Of a DNA stretch of 64,000 nt, positions 8,939 through 17,256 are shown in pieces. Made by a program: the position numbers and the translations under genes. The notes beneath the pieces are model-generated. The model was not told the DNA's origin. It saw only the letters and a list, made by a program, of their open reading frames with translations, and searched no databases. Every line of letters begins with the position of its first letter. The stretch's first letter is position 1. Source of the DNA: Niallia sp. XMNu-256 (GTDB taxonomy: Bacteria; Bacillota; Bacilli; Bacillales; Cytobacillaceae); the NCBI RefSeq assembly GCF_036670015.1, contig NZ_CP137636.1, positions 2,024,501 to 2,088,500 of the forward strand. Direction: 5' to 3'.

Positions 8939-9610
8939 ATGCTTTCACGTTATAAAGGATTTTTCAGCTTTATCATGATTGTTGTAATCTTTGTTTTAAC
9001 AGGTTGTGGCACACAAGGAGAAAGTGGACAGAAAGGAGAGAATGCTTTAAATGAATCTCGGAAAGGGTCCAATTATTCATCTTCTGTTACAGAAAAACCA
9101 GTTGTGACTATTACAATGGAGAATGATGAGAAGATCGTGATTGAATTAGATCCTTCTGCAGCTCCTAATACGGTAGCTAATTTTGTATCCTTAGTGGAAA
9201 AAGGTTTTTATGATGGGCTGATTTTCCACCGGGTGATTCCTGATTTCATGATTCAAGGAGGAGATCCTGAAGGAAATGGGACAGGCGGAGCGGGATATAC
9301 CATTGAAGGCGAATTCTCCGAAAACGGAATTGAAAATCATTTGAACCACGAACGAGGAGTCATTTCTATGGCACGTTCTAATGATCCAAACTCAGCAAGT
9401 TCTCAATTTTTCATCACGGTCAAAGAGGCCCCGCATCTTAACGGACAGTATGCTGCTTTCGGTAAAGTAATAGAGGGAATGGAAGTCGTGGATGAGATTG
9501 TTTCTGTTGAACGTGATCGTAGCGATAAACCATTGAAAGATCAGAAGATGAAATCAGTCACAGTGGATACGAAGGGGTTTGATTATCCTGATCCAGAGGT
9601 TGGGAAATAG
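8939..9610 (+). CDS. Cyclophilin-type PPIase lipoprotein
   Basis: A 223-residue secreted prolyl isomerase. Residues 1-23 form a lipoprotein signal with lipobox LTGC (Cys23). A polar linker follows to about 50, then the cyclophilin domain with FHRVIPDFMIQGGDPEGNGT and SQFFITV, containing the conserved Arg/Phe active-site residues. It should act outside the membrane as a folding catalyst anchored by lipid. The start is weakly supported: GGAGG lies rather far upstream. The stretch 8740-8935 before it has no recognisable gene. Confidence 0.9.
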   Translation: MLSRYKGFFSFIMIVVIFVLTGCGTQGESGQKGENALNESRKGSNYSSSVTEKPVVTITMENDEKIVIELDPSAAPNTVANFVSLVEKGFYDGLIFHRVIPDFMIQGGDPEGNGTGGAGYTIEGEFSENGIENHLNHERGVISMARSNDPNSASSQFFITVKEAPHLNGQYAAFGKVIEGMEVVDEIVSVERDRSDKPLKDQKMKSVTVDTKGFDYPDPEVGK

Positions 9611-9680
9611 CCAGTTAATCGTTTGCAGAAAGGTGTTCGCTATTACTCGTATTGATGAATCAGAATTCATATTTTGAAGA

Positions 9681-9725
9681 AAAAACTACCTCCACAAAGT
9701 TGCTATAAAGAGGTGGTTTTTCGAA
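9681..9725 (+). terminator. Terminator after PPIase
   Basis: AAAAAACTACCTC pairs with GAGGTGGTTTTT, with a short loop and T-run. Confidence 0.8.
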
Positions 9726-9731
9726 AAAATG

Positions 9732-9939
9732 TTTATCAGGTTTAAGGGGAAGTAAGACCCCCGCCTCAAGATTCTAAGTATGATTATAGAAGAAAGGTGG
9801 GGACAACTGACAGTAAAGCTCCGATTGGTGAAATAAGATTTATCTTTGGGCTTTAGCCTTTAGATAAATCAATCAGGCTCTACGTGATAACCGTCTGTGG
9901 GGGATGAGAGAACCCCTACGGATGGAAGTTTCACTTTAT
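9732..9939 (+). repeat. Structured repeat, family A copy 2
   Basis: Begins TTTATCAGG and ends GATGGAAGTTTCACTTTAT. The first helix is partly decayed (AAGGGGAAGT against AACTGACAGT). An extra hairpin of about 50 bases is inserted near 9830 (AAGATTTATCT with AGATAAAT). The terminal hairpin is TGTGGGGG/CCCCTACG. The last bases, TTA, form the stop codon of the convergent ThiF gene at 9936-9938. Confidence 0.7.
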
Positions 9940-10694
9940 TCAAATTGCATTTGATAAGATTCTGGAACAATCGGAGGTTTTTTTCGTCCTAATACGTGTA
10001 AAACGAGTTGAGAAACTAGAACACCTGGCCCTAATGCTTGTCCGACACTAATGGTTGGGATTGTACCATTTGAAAGCCATTCGGTTAATTTATCCTCAGT
10101 TGCGTACGCGGGAAGGGATTGACTATAGCCTGCAGGAGGGAATGTTTGCCCTTTTAAATCTTTAATAGAAATATCTTCAGGCAGCCCAATGTATTCTTCA
10201 AGCTTTACTCCATGTGGAGAAAAGGTTAATACAGACGTTCCAAAACCAAGAGCTACTGCAGTAGTGACAAATAAGTTTTTCTTACGAGTTGCTCGGTGGA
10301 GAGAAACAGCTTCAGGAAAAGCAAAATAATCAATTGCATCAATCACGTAATCGGCTTCATTTACAAAAGCTTCTGCATTCTCCTCATTTACTCCATTCGC
10401 ATAACAAATAATTTCAAGATATGGATTAATAGAAAGTAAATGATTTTTTAAAGCGTCTACTTTTTTCTGTCCTACTGTATGATGGGTTGCGGCGCATTGA
10501 CGATTAATATTTGAAACATCAAACACATCAGGATCCGCTAAAATAAACGTACCAATCCCCATACGAGCTAGTAAGCCTGCTGAAAATCCGCCGATACATC
10601 CACATCCTGCAATCGCAATGGTTGTGCGGTGGAGCTTCTGTATTTCCTCTTCTGTCATAATTCCTAGATTTCGAATAAATTGTTCTTTAATCAT
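9936..10694 (-). CDS. ThiF/MoeB-type E1-like adenylyltransferase
   Basis: A 252-residue Rossmann-fold enzyme of the ThiF/HesA/MoeB superfamily. It has the nucleotide loop GCGCIGG (30-36), DPDVFDVSNINRQ (54-66) contacting ATP and the conserved DAIDYF acidic strand near 125. Typical members adenylate the C-terminus of a ubiquitin-like carrier. The two CxxC zinc pairs of MoeB/ThiF are absent, so this is a divergent class. It overlaps the upstream acyltransferase stop by one base (TAATG). That pairing recalls the fused acyltransferase-ThiF protein Rv1355c of mycobacteria (from memory). The substrate is unknown. Confidence 0.85.
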   Translation of the reverse strand: MIKEQFIRNLGIMTEEEIQKLHRTTIAIAGCGCIGGFSAGLLARMGIGTFILADPDVFDVSNINRQCAATHHTVGQKKVDALKNHLLSINPYLEIICYANGVNEENAEAFVNEADYVIDAIDYFAFPEAVSLHRATRKKNLFVTTAVALGFGTSVLTFSPHGVKLEEYIGLPEDISIKDLKGQTFPPAGYSQSLPAYATEDKLTEWLSNGTIPTISVGQALGPGVLVSQLVLHVLGRKKPPIVPESYQMQFE

Positions 10695-11302
10695 TACTGT
10701 ACTGCCTCCATTGTCATTTCTACATTTTCAGTTAAATAGTCATATAAAGGTCGACGCTTATCCTTTAATGTGGTAAGACACTCGGATAAGTTTAACAAAC
10801 AAGGAATCGTAATGGAACCTAGATAAACGTCCTGTTCTCCGATCACTTCAAAGGGAAATTTAAAAATACGATGCATATAATTATAAACCCTTTCATCAAT
10901 ACAACAAATCCAATGGGTGAGTCCGTAATTCAATGAATAAGTTAAAACCGTTTTAATCAGTCCTAATCCTACATCATGTTTTGGCATTTTCGTAAAGGCA
11001 CTAATTTCCGCATACTTGCATTTGTTATTTCCGAATATTTTAAATATTTTATTATCATTAATATGGAAGTGTTTGATTGTCGGCAACTCATCGATGGGCA
11101 TGAAGATAAGCCGGGTAACGCCAACGACTTCTTCCTGATCGACCGTCTGCACAATGAAATAGGTGGAGGAGTCTTTATAAGGATCATCTACATTTTTATT
11201 AAAAAAACCAACTTCTTGATAGCGCTTATGGTGCAATGCGATCGCTTCTTCCCGAAGAATTCCATCTGCACATCTAAAATAATATTCTGTATTCAAATCC
11301 AT
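10694..11302 (-). CDS. GNAT/FeeM-like N-acyl amino acid synthase candidate
   Basis: A 202-residue acyltransferase-fold protein. The strand YFIVQTVDQEEVVGVTRLI, the segment AEISAFTKMPKHDVGLGLIK and the helix preceding GLTHWICCIDERVYNYMHRI follow the GNAT/autoinducer-synthase-like pattern seen in FeeM-type N-acyl amino acid synthases. These join an acyl-ACP or acyl-CoA chain to an amino acid. It is the first gene of a two-gene operon with ThiF. The start is supported by AGGAGAG upstream. The substrate and exact class are inferred. Confidence 0.7.
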   Translation of the reverse strand: MDLNTEYYFRCADGILREEAIALHHKRYQEVGFFNKNVDDPYKDSSTYFIVQTVDQEEVVGVTRLIFMPIDELPTIKHFHINDNKIFKIFGNNKCKYAEISAFTKMPKHDVGLGLIKTVLTYSLNYGLTHWICCIDERVYNYMHRIFKFPFEVIGEQDVYLGSITIPCLLNLSECLTTLKDKRRPLYDYLTENVEMTMEAVQ

Positions 11303-11502
11303 CTGAACACTCTCCTAAAATAGTTTCCCTACTATTATATTAAAGGAGAGTTTGATGCGATTTGGAAGTAATTAAACGAAAGTTTTACTGAAAATTAATA
11401 AACTGTAGTTAATTAGACACAAAAATGATAAAATTTTTTAGTATAAGTTTTAAATCTACTAAATGAACGATCTACAAAATAAAAGAATTAGGATGAAACA
11501 TC

Positions 11503-12714
11503 ATGAATCATGACTTAAAAGAAAAGGAACAGCTATTACAAGAATTACTTAAAAAACATAATAAAAATTTAAACCAAAAAATTCTACTTATATCTTTTAT
11601 TTATATTTTGCTCAGTATCATTTGGAATACAATTTTCCAATTGTTTAATCTTCCTTATTCACGCGCAAACCTGAATATATTAATTCTATGTATTACCGTA
11701 TGGGTAGGAGTTTTTCTTTTTTACCGTTCTACTAATCTTTCCCAAGGTAATTTGAAACATTTTGTGCTTTTATTTACTGTCTTTGTCATAATCTGCCTGT
11801 ACCTTGGATCTGGCTATACAGAGAGTTGGAGTTACTTCCTTCTTATTCCAGTGATTAGCGCTTTATATGGAAATCGTTATTTATCGATTACCTATTCGTT
11901 AATCGGTTTGTTTTGTCTGGCCGTAGTAAGTATTTATTTTCCTATAGATTCTTTTGCTGTAGATAACATAGACATTTCTAATCGATTTTTACTATACATC
12001 ATTGTTGCGACATTAGGATATTTGTTATTAAATAGGCTGAATCAGCTTCATATGGAGCAAGTAAATACGGTAATCCAGTCTATGGAAAGAACCATTGAAC
12101 AAGTCGTCCAAAGCTTTATTGTCGCTGTTGAGGCAAAGGATCCATACACATATGGTCACAGTGAAAGGGTAAGTCAATATGCGGTAGCCATTGCTAAGAA
12201 ACTCCCTGAATATCAAGAACCACAAAAACTGAAACACTTAAGATTAAGTGGACTTCTTCATGATATAGGTAAAATTAATATTCCTGAGCATATATTATCA
12301 AAGCCTATGAAATTAACGGACAAAGAATATGAAGTGATTAAAACACATACAACGTTTGGTACACAGATGCTTGAAAAAGTTGATGGGTTAGGGGGATTGA
12401 AAAGCGGAGTCTTACTTCATCATGAAAGATGGGATGGGAAAGGATATCCGACAAGAGCCAAAGGAGAAGAAATTCCTTTAGAGGCTCGAATATTAGCGGT
12501 TGCGGATGCTTTTGATGCCATGACATCGACAAGAGCTTATCGAAATGAGGTGTCCACTGAAGAAGCGTTCCGTAATATTGAAATAGGGTTCGGAACACAG
12601 TTTGATCCCAACTTAGAAATAGCTTTTGAAGCAGCAAAACCAGATTTTATAAAAATCCATTCAAAATCACAAGATCCATTAAACGAATTCGAAAAAATAA
12701 CCGATCTATTCTAA
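11503..12714 (+). CDS. Membrane HD-GYP phosphodiesterase
   Basis: A 403-residue protein with an N-terminal coiled segment, six or so membrane helices (about 26-176), a short signalling helix, and a full HD-GYP domain (200-385). Visible metal and signature residues are HSER near 219, H253-D254 in LLHDIGK, HH at 307-308 and GYP at 314-316. HD-GYP enzymes hydrolyse cyclic di-GMP or related dinucleotides to end signalling. The membrane part may sense a ligand. It is monocistronic, with a terminator just after. Confidence 0.9.
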   Translation: MNHDLKEKEQLLQELLKKHNKNLNQKILLISFIYILLSIIWNTIFQLFNLPYSRANLNILILCITVWVGVFLFYRSTNLSQGNLKHFVLLFTVFVIICLYLGSGYTESWSYFLLIPVISALYGNRYLSITYSLIGLFCLAVVSIYFPIDSFAVDNIDISNRFLLYIIVATLGYLLLNRLNQLHMEQVNTVIQSMERTIEQVVQSFIVAVEAKDPYTYGHSERVSQYAVAIAKKLPEYQEPQKLKHLRLSGLLHDIGKINIPEHILSKPMKLTDKEYEVIKTHTTFGTQMLEKVDGLGGLKSGVLLHHERWDGKGYPTRAKGEEIPLEARILAVADAFDAMTSTRAYRNEVSTEEAFRNIEIGFGTQFDPNLEIAFEAAKPDFIKIHSKSQDPLNEFEKITDLF

Positions 12715-12747
12715 GAATGCAAAGGGTTAACTCCCTTTGTTTCTCTC

Positions 12748-12782
12748 TAAAAACCAACAAAATCGTTTTGTTGGTTTTTTTA
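12748..12782 (+). terminator. Terminator after HD-GYP gene
   Basis: AAAACCAACAAAA TCG TTTTGTTGGTTTT is a perfect hairpin with T-run. Confidence 0.9.
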
Positions 12783-12866
12783 TAATTAGTAAAAAGCTAA
12801 GAAAGTTAAAAAAACGTTACAACAAATAGGAATAATTTGAATAGATGTTCATTGATTCAATCGAAG

Positions 12867-12922
12867 GTCAGAACCCACTTTTATGAAGGTGTTACCGTAA
12901 TGGGTTCTAGCCTTTTATTGTC
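12867..12922 (+). terminator. Hairpin upstream of the bioY promoter
   Basis: AGAACCCA pairs with TGGGTTCT across about 24 bases and is followed by AGCCTTTTATT. It lies before the bioY promoter, so it is not part of that leader. It may be a second terminator. Confidence 0.45.
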
Positions 12923-12946
12923 TCTTAGTCAATCAGAATATTTATC

Positions 12947-13012
12947 CTTTACAAATAATTCGAAGAGATACTATAATAATGTAAACTTATAGAGAAAGAA
13001 GGTTTACATAAT
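12947..13012 (+). promoter_or_regulatory. Sigma-A promoter with BirA operator for bioY
   Basis: A TTTACA -35 and TATAAT -10 (12972-12977) are about 18 bases apart. Immediately downstream, TGTAAAC (12980-12986) and GTTTACA (13002-13008) form an inverted repeat with a 15-base spacer. This matches the BirA operator of Firmicutes biotin genes. Biotin-loaded BirA would therefore block transcription of this operon. Confidence 0.85.
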
Positions 13013-13573
13013 ATGAAGTTAAAAAAGCTAATCTATGTTTCTATGTTTGCGACCATTATGGGGGTCTTAGGAATGATGCCACCAATCTTTATTGGGATTT
13101 CACCCGTGCCGATCACGTTACAGTCCTTAGGAGTCATGTTAGCTGGAAGTGTACTTGGTGCTCGCTTTGGTGCGAAATATGCAGCTCTTAGCCAAATCTT
13201 GTTTTTATCATTAGTCATAGCAGGACTTCCGCTTTTATCCGGGGGACGAGGGGGAATCGGCGTACTTGTTGGGCCTTCTGCGGGTTACTTGCTAGGGTAT
13301 GTGGCAGGGGCCTTTGTGATTGGCTGGTTTGCTTATCGATTAAAAGAAGGAAAGTTTATGAGACTCTTGCTGATTAATCTGTTTGGCGGAATCTTTGTTG
13401 TTTATTTGTTCGGGATTCCAATTCAAGCCTTTATGATGAATATTTCGCTTGTAGAAGGAATGTTGACAAGCCTAGTCTTTTTACCTGGAGATATCACGAA
13501 AGTCGTGGTTGCTTCCATTCTAGCCGTAAAACTCATGAATGTAGCTCCTTTTAGAAAAGAGGTAAGTGCTTAA
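13013..13573 (+). CDS. bioY: BioY biotin transporter S component
   Basis: A 186-residue integral membrane protein with six hydrophobic segments. The BioY signatures are ISPVPITLQSLGVMLAGSVLG and LSGGRGGIGVLVGPSAGYLLGY style motifs. BioY binds and imports biotin, alone or with an ECF module. Regulation by BirA is shown by the operator just upstream. It is followed without a gap by an acyl-CoA synthetase and a thiolase homologue, the same order as B. subtilis yhfU-yhfT-yhfS. Confidence 0.95.
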   Translation: MKLKKLIYVSMFATIMGVLGMMPPIFIGISPVPITLQSLGVMLAGSVLGARFGAKYAALSQILFLSLVIAGLPLLSGGRGGIGVLVGPSAGYLLGYVAGAFVIGWFAYRLKEGKFMRLLLINLFGGIFVVYLFGIPIQAFMMNISLVEGMLTSLVFLPGDITKVVVASILAVKLMNVAPFRKEVSA

Positions 13574-15007
13574 ATGCGTGTCACAAGCCCTTATCAAAAA
13601 TATGCTAAGAAATTCCCTAATCAGCCTGCCGTTATAACCGACGAAAAAGTGGTCTCATACCGAGAATGGCACGAGGATGTCCAAAGAGCAGCGGCAGCTC
13701 TTTCAACAGAAGAGGCTGTGACGAAAAGAGTTGCTTTATTTTTACCTAATGGGTATCTCTTTTTACAACTGTTTGCCGGTGCATGTGAGGCGGGATGGGC
13801 CAATATTGTCGGGGATATACGCTGGAAAGAGGGGGAAATAGCGGAACGGCTCCAACAAACGACACCAGATCTCATTATTGCAGATGTGAAAATGAAACCT
13901 ATTTTCCAAACATATCGGGAAAAAGTTCTGTATTCTGATGAAGTAGAAAACTGGCTTGATAAGGGGCGTGAATGGACAAGAGGGCAAGACAATGCCCCGT
14001 TTTATATCGGGTTTACCTCTGGGTCAACTGGAAAACCAAAGGCATTTGTTCGCTCCCAGAAATCATGGGTTGAAAGCTTCCCGTGCAATACTGTAGACAT
14101 CGGGATTGAGCCAGGAGATCATGCTTTAATCCCCGGTTCCTTTATTAGTTCCACTTTTTTATTTGGAGCTTTGGGAACTCTTTTCTATGGAGGAACGATC
14201 TATGTGCTAAAAAAATTTAATCCATCACAATTCATGTCCCACTTACAAACTTTTCCCATTTCCACGATTTATGTTGTGCCAACCATGCTTCAGGCGTTAA
14301 TCGAAGCAGGCCATACATACGATGGATCCGTCCGTATTCTCTCCACAGGGGCAAAGTGGCTGCCAAGTACGAAGCAAGAAATGAGGAAACGGTTTCCGAA
14401 TGCCAGCTTTTATGAGTTTTATGGATCTTCTGAACTAAGCTATGTTACGTTGCTAAAAAATGAGGAACAACATAAATTTGCTAACTCAGTGGGACGTGCT
14501 TTTCATAATGTTGAATTAAGCATTCGTAACCAACATGGTCAGGAAGTAGAAGTCGGGGAAGAAGGAATTTTGTATGTGAAAAGTAAGATGCTTTTTGACG
14601 GCTACATCAATAATGAGGAAGAAACGAACAAAGTTCTTCAAGGAGAGTGGGCAACTGTTTATGACGTTGCCAAAAGAGATGAAGACGGATATTTCTATAT
14701 TCTTGGCAGACAAAATGACATGATTTTGTATGGCGGAATTAATATTTACCCACAGGAAATTGAACAGGTGTTAAAAAAGTGTGAGGGTGTTGAGGAAGCG
14801 GTTGTGTTAGGAGTCAAGGATGAACACTGGGGTGAAAAAGTGGCTGCCTGTATTAAAGGGAATGTATCACTTGACGCTTTGAAACGTTATTGTTTAGAGC
14901 ATCTCACCTCCTATAAAGTTCCAAGATTATGGAAGAAGACTGAAGTATTCCCTTATACAACAGGAGGAAAGATTTCCCGTCAAGAGGTAAGAAAATGGTT
15001 TTGTTAA
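13574..15007 (+). CDS. yhfT: Acyl-CoA synthetase, YhfT-like
   Basis: A 477-residue ANL-superfamily ligase. The P-loop GFTSGSTGKPKAF lies near 149-161, YGSSE serves as the adenine-contact motif, GRQNDMILYGGINIYPQEIE is the hinge and TTGGKISR carries the catalytic lysine near the C-terminus. It should activate a carboxylic acid to acyl-AMP and then acyl-CoA. Because it shares a BirA-controlled operon with bioY, the substrate is plausibly a biotin precursor or related fatty acid (inference). Its ATG directly follows the bioY stop. Confidence 0.9.
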   Translation: MRVTSPYQKYAKKFPNQPAVITDEKVVSYREWHEDVQRAAAALSTEEAVTKRVALFLPNGYLFLQLFAGACEAGWANIVGDIRWKEGEIAERLQQTTPDLIIADVKMKPIFQTYREKVLYSDEVENWLDKGREWTRGQDNAPFYIGFTSGSTGKPKAFVRSQKSWVESFPCNTVDIGIEPGDHALIPGSFISSTFLFGALGTLFYGGTIYVLKKFNPSQFMSHLQTFPISTIYVVPTMLQALIEAGHTYDGSVRILSTGAKWLPSTKQEMRKRFPNASFYEFYGSSELSYVTLLKNEEQHKFANSVGRAFHNVELSIRNQHGQEVEVGEEGILYVKSKMLFDGYINNEEETNKVLQGEWATVYDVAKRDEDGYFYILGRQNDMILYGGINIYPQEIEQVLKKCEGVEEAVVLGVKDEHWGEKVAACIKGNVSLDALKRYCLEHLTSYKVPRLWKKTEVFPYTTGGKISRQEVRKWFC

Positions 15008-15045
15008 AGAAATAAATATGTTACTAGAAAGGAGAAGGTCTCAGC

Positions 15046-16140
15046 ATGCCTAAGGCAGTTGTTGTAAATGCAAAACGGACCATAATAGGTAAAAAAGATG
15101 GTCTTTTAAAGGATTACCCACCAGAACAACTTGCCGCCTTTGTTATAAGAGAGCTTGTACAGGATCTACCAACTGTGGTCGATGATGTCATTTTAGGAAA
15201 TGTCGTCGGACCTGGCGGCAATATCGCGAGGCTTTCTGCACTGGAAAGCGGACTGCCTGTTTCCATTCCAGGGGTCACGATTGATCGACAATGCGGTTCT
15301 GGATTAGAAGCGATTCGCCTTGCTTGTCATTTAATTCAAGGCGGAGCAGGACATGTTTATATTGCTGGAGGGGTAGAGAGTACAAGTCAATCTCCTTTTC
15401 AACAAAGAGCTCGCTTTTCGCCTGAGTGGATCGGTGACCCTGAGATGGGGATTGCCGCAGAGAATGTCGCTGAAAAATACGGAATTACGCGCGAGATGCA
15501 AGATGAATATGCATTACTAAGCTATCAGCGGGCTATACAAGCCCTCAATGCCGGTCATTATAGGGACGAACTTGTCAAAATCCCGGATATTCCTATTCAT
15601 GATGAAGGGGTCAATCCTAAGTTGAATTATGACAGGATGCTTCGGCGTTTGTCTCCTTGTTTCAAGGAGGAAGGGACGGTTACACTAGGGAATTGTTGTG
15701 GCATCAATGACGGGGCTGCGGCTGTTCTTATCATGTCAGAGGAAAAAGCAGAGGAGCTGGGGTTTGAGCCAATTCTACGTTTTGTCGACAGTGCTGTCAT
15801 AGGCGTGGATCCCAATTATCCAGCTTTTGGACCAATTCCAGCTGTTCGTCACTTATTACAGAAACAATCACTTCAGGAAAAGGACATTGATCTCTTTGAA
15901 ATCAATGAGGCGTTTGCTTCAAAGGTCGTGGCTTTTGCCAATGAGCTGAATATTCCATATGAAAAAATCAACCGAAAAGGGGGTGCGATCGCGCTTGGTC
16001 ATCCGTATGGAGCATCCGGTGCGATCCTTGTCACAAGATTATTTCATGAAGTGCAACGCAAAAAAGCTAACTATACCGTTTCAGCAATTGGAATTGGTGG
16101 AGGGATTGGAATGGCGATATTATGGGAGAGTTTGCGATGA
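15046..16140 (+). CDS. yhfS: Thiolase-family protein lacking second catalytic Cys, YhfS-like
   Basis: A 364-residue thiolase fold. The nucleophile is Cys83 in RQCGSGLEAI, NEAFA is near 288 and GHPYGASGA supplies His near 323. In the final motif, where thiolases read CxGGGxG, this protein reads GIGGGIG, with Gly near 349 in place of Cys. Ordinary thiolysis needs that cysteine as the acid/base, so activity may be altered or restricted to part of the cycle. The RBS is GAAAGGAG. It overlaps the next gene by four bases (ATGA). Confidence 0.88.
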   Translation: MPKAVVVNAKRTIIGKKDGLLKDYPPEQLAAFVIRELVQDLPTVVDDVILGNVVGPGGNIARLSALESGLPVSIPGVTIDRQCGSGLEAIRLACHLIQGGAGHVYIAGGVESTSQSPFQQRARFSPEWIGDPEMGIAAENVAEKYGITREMQDEYALLSYQRAIQALNAGHYRDELVKIPDIPIHDEGVNPKLNYDRMLRRLSPCFKEEGTVTLGNCCGINDGAAAVLIMSEEKAEELGFEPILRFVDSAVIGVDPNYPAFGPIPAVRHLLQKQSLQEKDIDLFEINEAFASKVVAFANELNIPYEKINRKGGAIALGHPYGASGAILVTRLFHEVQRKKANYTVSAIGIGGGIGMAILWESLR

Positions 16141-16478
16141 AAACAGTGACTGCTATCGTTACGATTACAGAAAAAATGCTACAAGACTACGAAGCTATTT
16201 TTGGCAAGCAGACAAGAATACCTCCTACTTTTCCGAGTGTTTTCTATCGTGAAATCGAAGTGCCATGGCATTATAAGGGAGTGCCAATCCACCGAAAACA
16301 ATCCTGTACATGTGTTGTTGACCTTGCGATTGGAGAACCGTACCGCTGTGTCGTGACACTTGACCAAGAACGCCAAAAAGGGAACTACCTGTTATATAAC
16401 CAATCATTGATTGGGTATGACATGAAAGGAAGAGAGTGTTTTCAATGTGTGTCCGAATTCGTCGTACATTTACGATGA
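16137..16478 (+). CDS. FAS1-like hot-dog dehydratase subunit
   Basis: A 114-residue protein resembling the N-terminal half of MaoC-type dehydratases. It has RIPPTFPSVFYREI near 25 and strands matching the hot-dog fold but no catalytic Asp-His pair. I start at ATG 16137, overlapping the thiolase stop. Such subunits pair with a catalytic MaoC partner, and the next gene is exactly that. Together they would hydrate or dehydrate an enoyl/3-hydroxyacyl-CoA. Confidence 0.75.
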   Translation: MKTVTAIVTITEKMLQDYEAIFGKQTRIPPTFPSVFYREIEVPWHYKGVPIHRKQSCTCVVDLAIGEPYRCVVTLDQERQKGNYLLYNQSLIGYDMKGRECFQCVSEFVVHLR

Positions 16479-16810
16479 CAAACGAAATGATTAGGAAATA
16501 TGCAATCCTCTCAGGAGACTTTAACGAGATCCACCTCGATACAAAAGAAGCGGAACGGTATGGATTTCATGCACCGATCGCCCACGGAATGTTAACGATG
16601 GCTCTTGTTCAAAACCTCGCCAATGATTGGATTCATAAAGGAATGAGAATAACCCATTATGAAATGAAATTTCTCCACCCTGTTTATGCCAACCAAACCA
16701 TCTATGTCCAGGCAGAAGCAGAGGAAAGTCCTGAAGGTCATTTGTCCCTTCTGCTCACAGGACAGTGTGCAAACAAAGTAGTCGTCAAAGGGAAAATGAT
16801 TATAAACTAG
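16436..16810 (+). CDS. MaoC-type (R)-specific enoyl-CoA hydratase
   Basis: A 124-residue single hot-dog protein with the hydratase-2 signature: SGDFNEIHLDTKEAERYGF, then PIAHGMLTMAL, which carries the catalytic Asp and His. It overlaps the previous gene by about 43 bases if the GTG at 16436 is used; ATG 16445 is the alternative. It is the last gene of the bioY operon, before a strong terminator. With the thiolase homologue and ligase it suggests acyl-CoA chain modification. Confidence 0.85.
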   Translation: MFSMCVRIRRTFTMTNEMIRKYAILSGDFNEIHLDTKEAERYGFHAPIAHGMLTMALVQNLANDWIHKGMRITHYEMKFLHPVYANQTIYVQAEAEESPEGHLSLLLTGQCANKVVVKGKMIIN

Positions 16811-16870
16811 ATCTGAAGAAATAGATGGTTTTCATAAAAAAGTGAACGTTACGTCATCAATGGGAAAAAT

Positions 16871-16922
16871 AGAATGCCGAGCACTTATTTAGATACCTTT
16901 AGAAAAGTGCTCGGCATGTTTT
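16871..16922 (+). terminator. Terminator of the bioY operon
   Basis: GCCGAGCACTT pairs with AAGTGCTCGGC across about 20 bases, then TTTTAATTT. The rest, 16925-17250, contains no gene I can support. Confidence 0.85.
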
Positions 16923-17256
16923 AATTTATCTGGCTTAAAAGGTAATAAACGTATCGCTAATTGAAACATGTCATATAATTCTACCTCTCTATCATTTAAA
17001 AAGAATCGCAAACTGGACCCATTAGACCTTTTCATAAACGATCATAGTTATAAGGGGAACATGAGAAAATTTTGAATCTGTCATGTGATTGGAAATCTAT
17101 GATTCATTTACATTCATTTTTGTCGTCATAAAACGTTCAAGCTGGAGGGGAGAGGGTACTGAGAAGTTCATTCAAAATAATGATTAGTAGTAGGAAAGCC
17201 TCTCGAGCCTTTGTAGAGACTTTTTCCCAGAACAAGGGGCTTTAGCGCCTTTCCCT

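Noticed and set aside
9230-9330. A cyclophilin domain as a hint of a periplasmic secretion system
   Set aside because: No further secretion genes are near; a single lipoprotein PPIase explains it.
12867-12922. Riboswitch or T-box leader for bioY
   Set aside because: The hairpin is upstream of the promoter and the operon has a BirA operator, so no leader control is needed.
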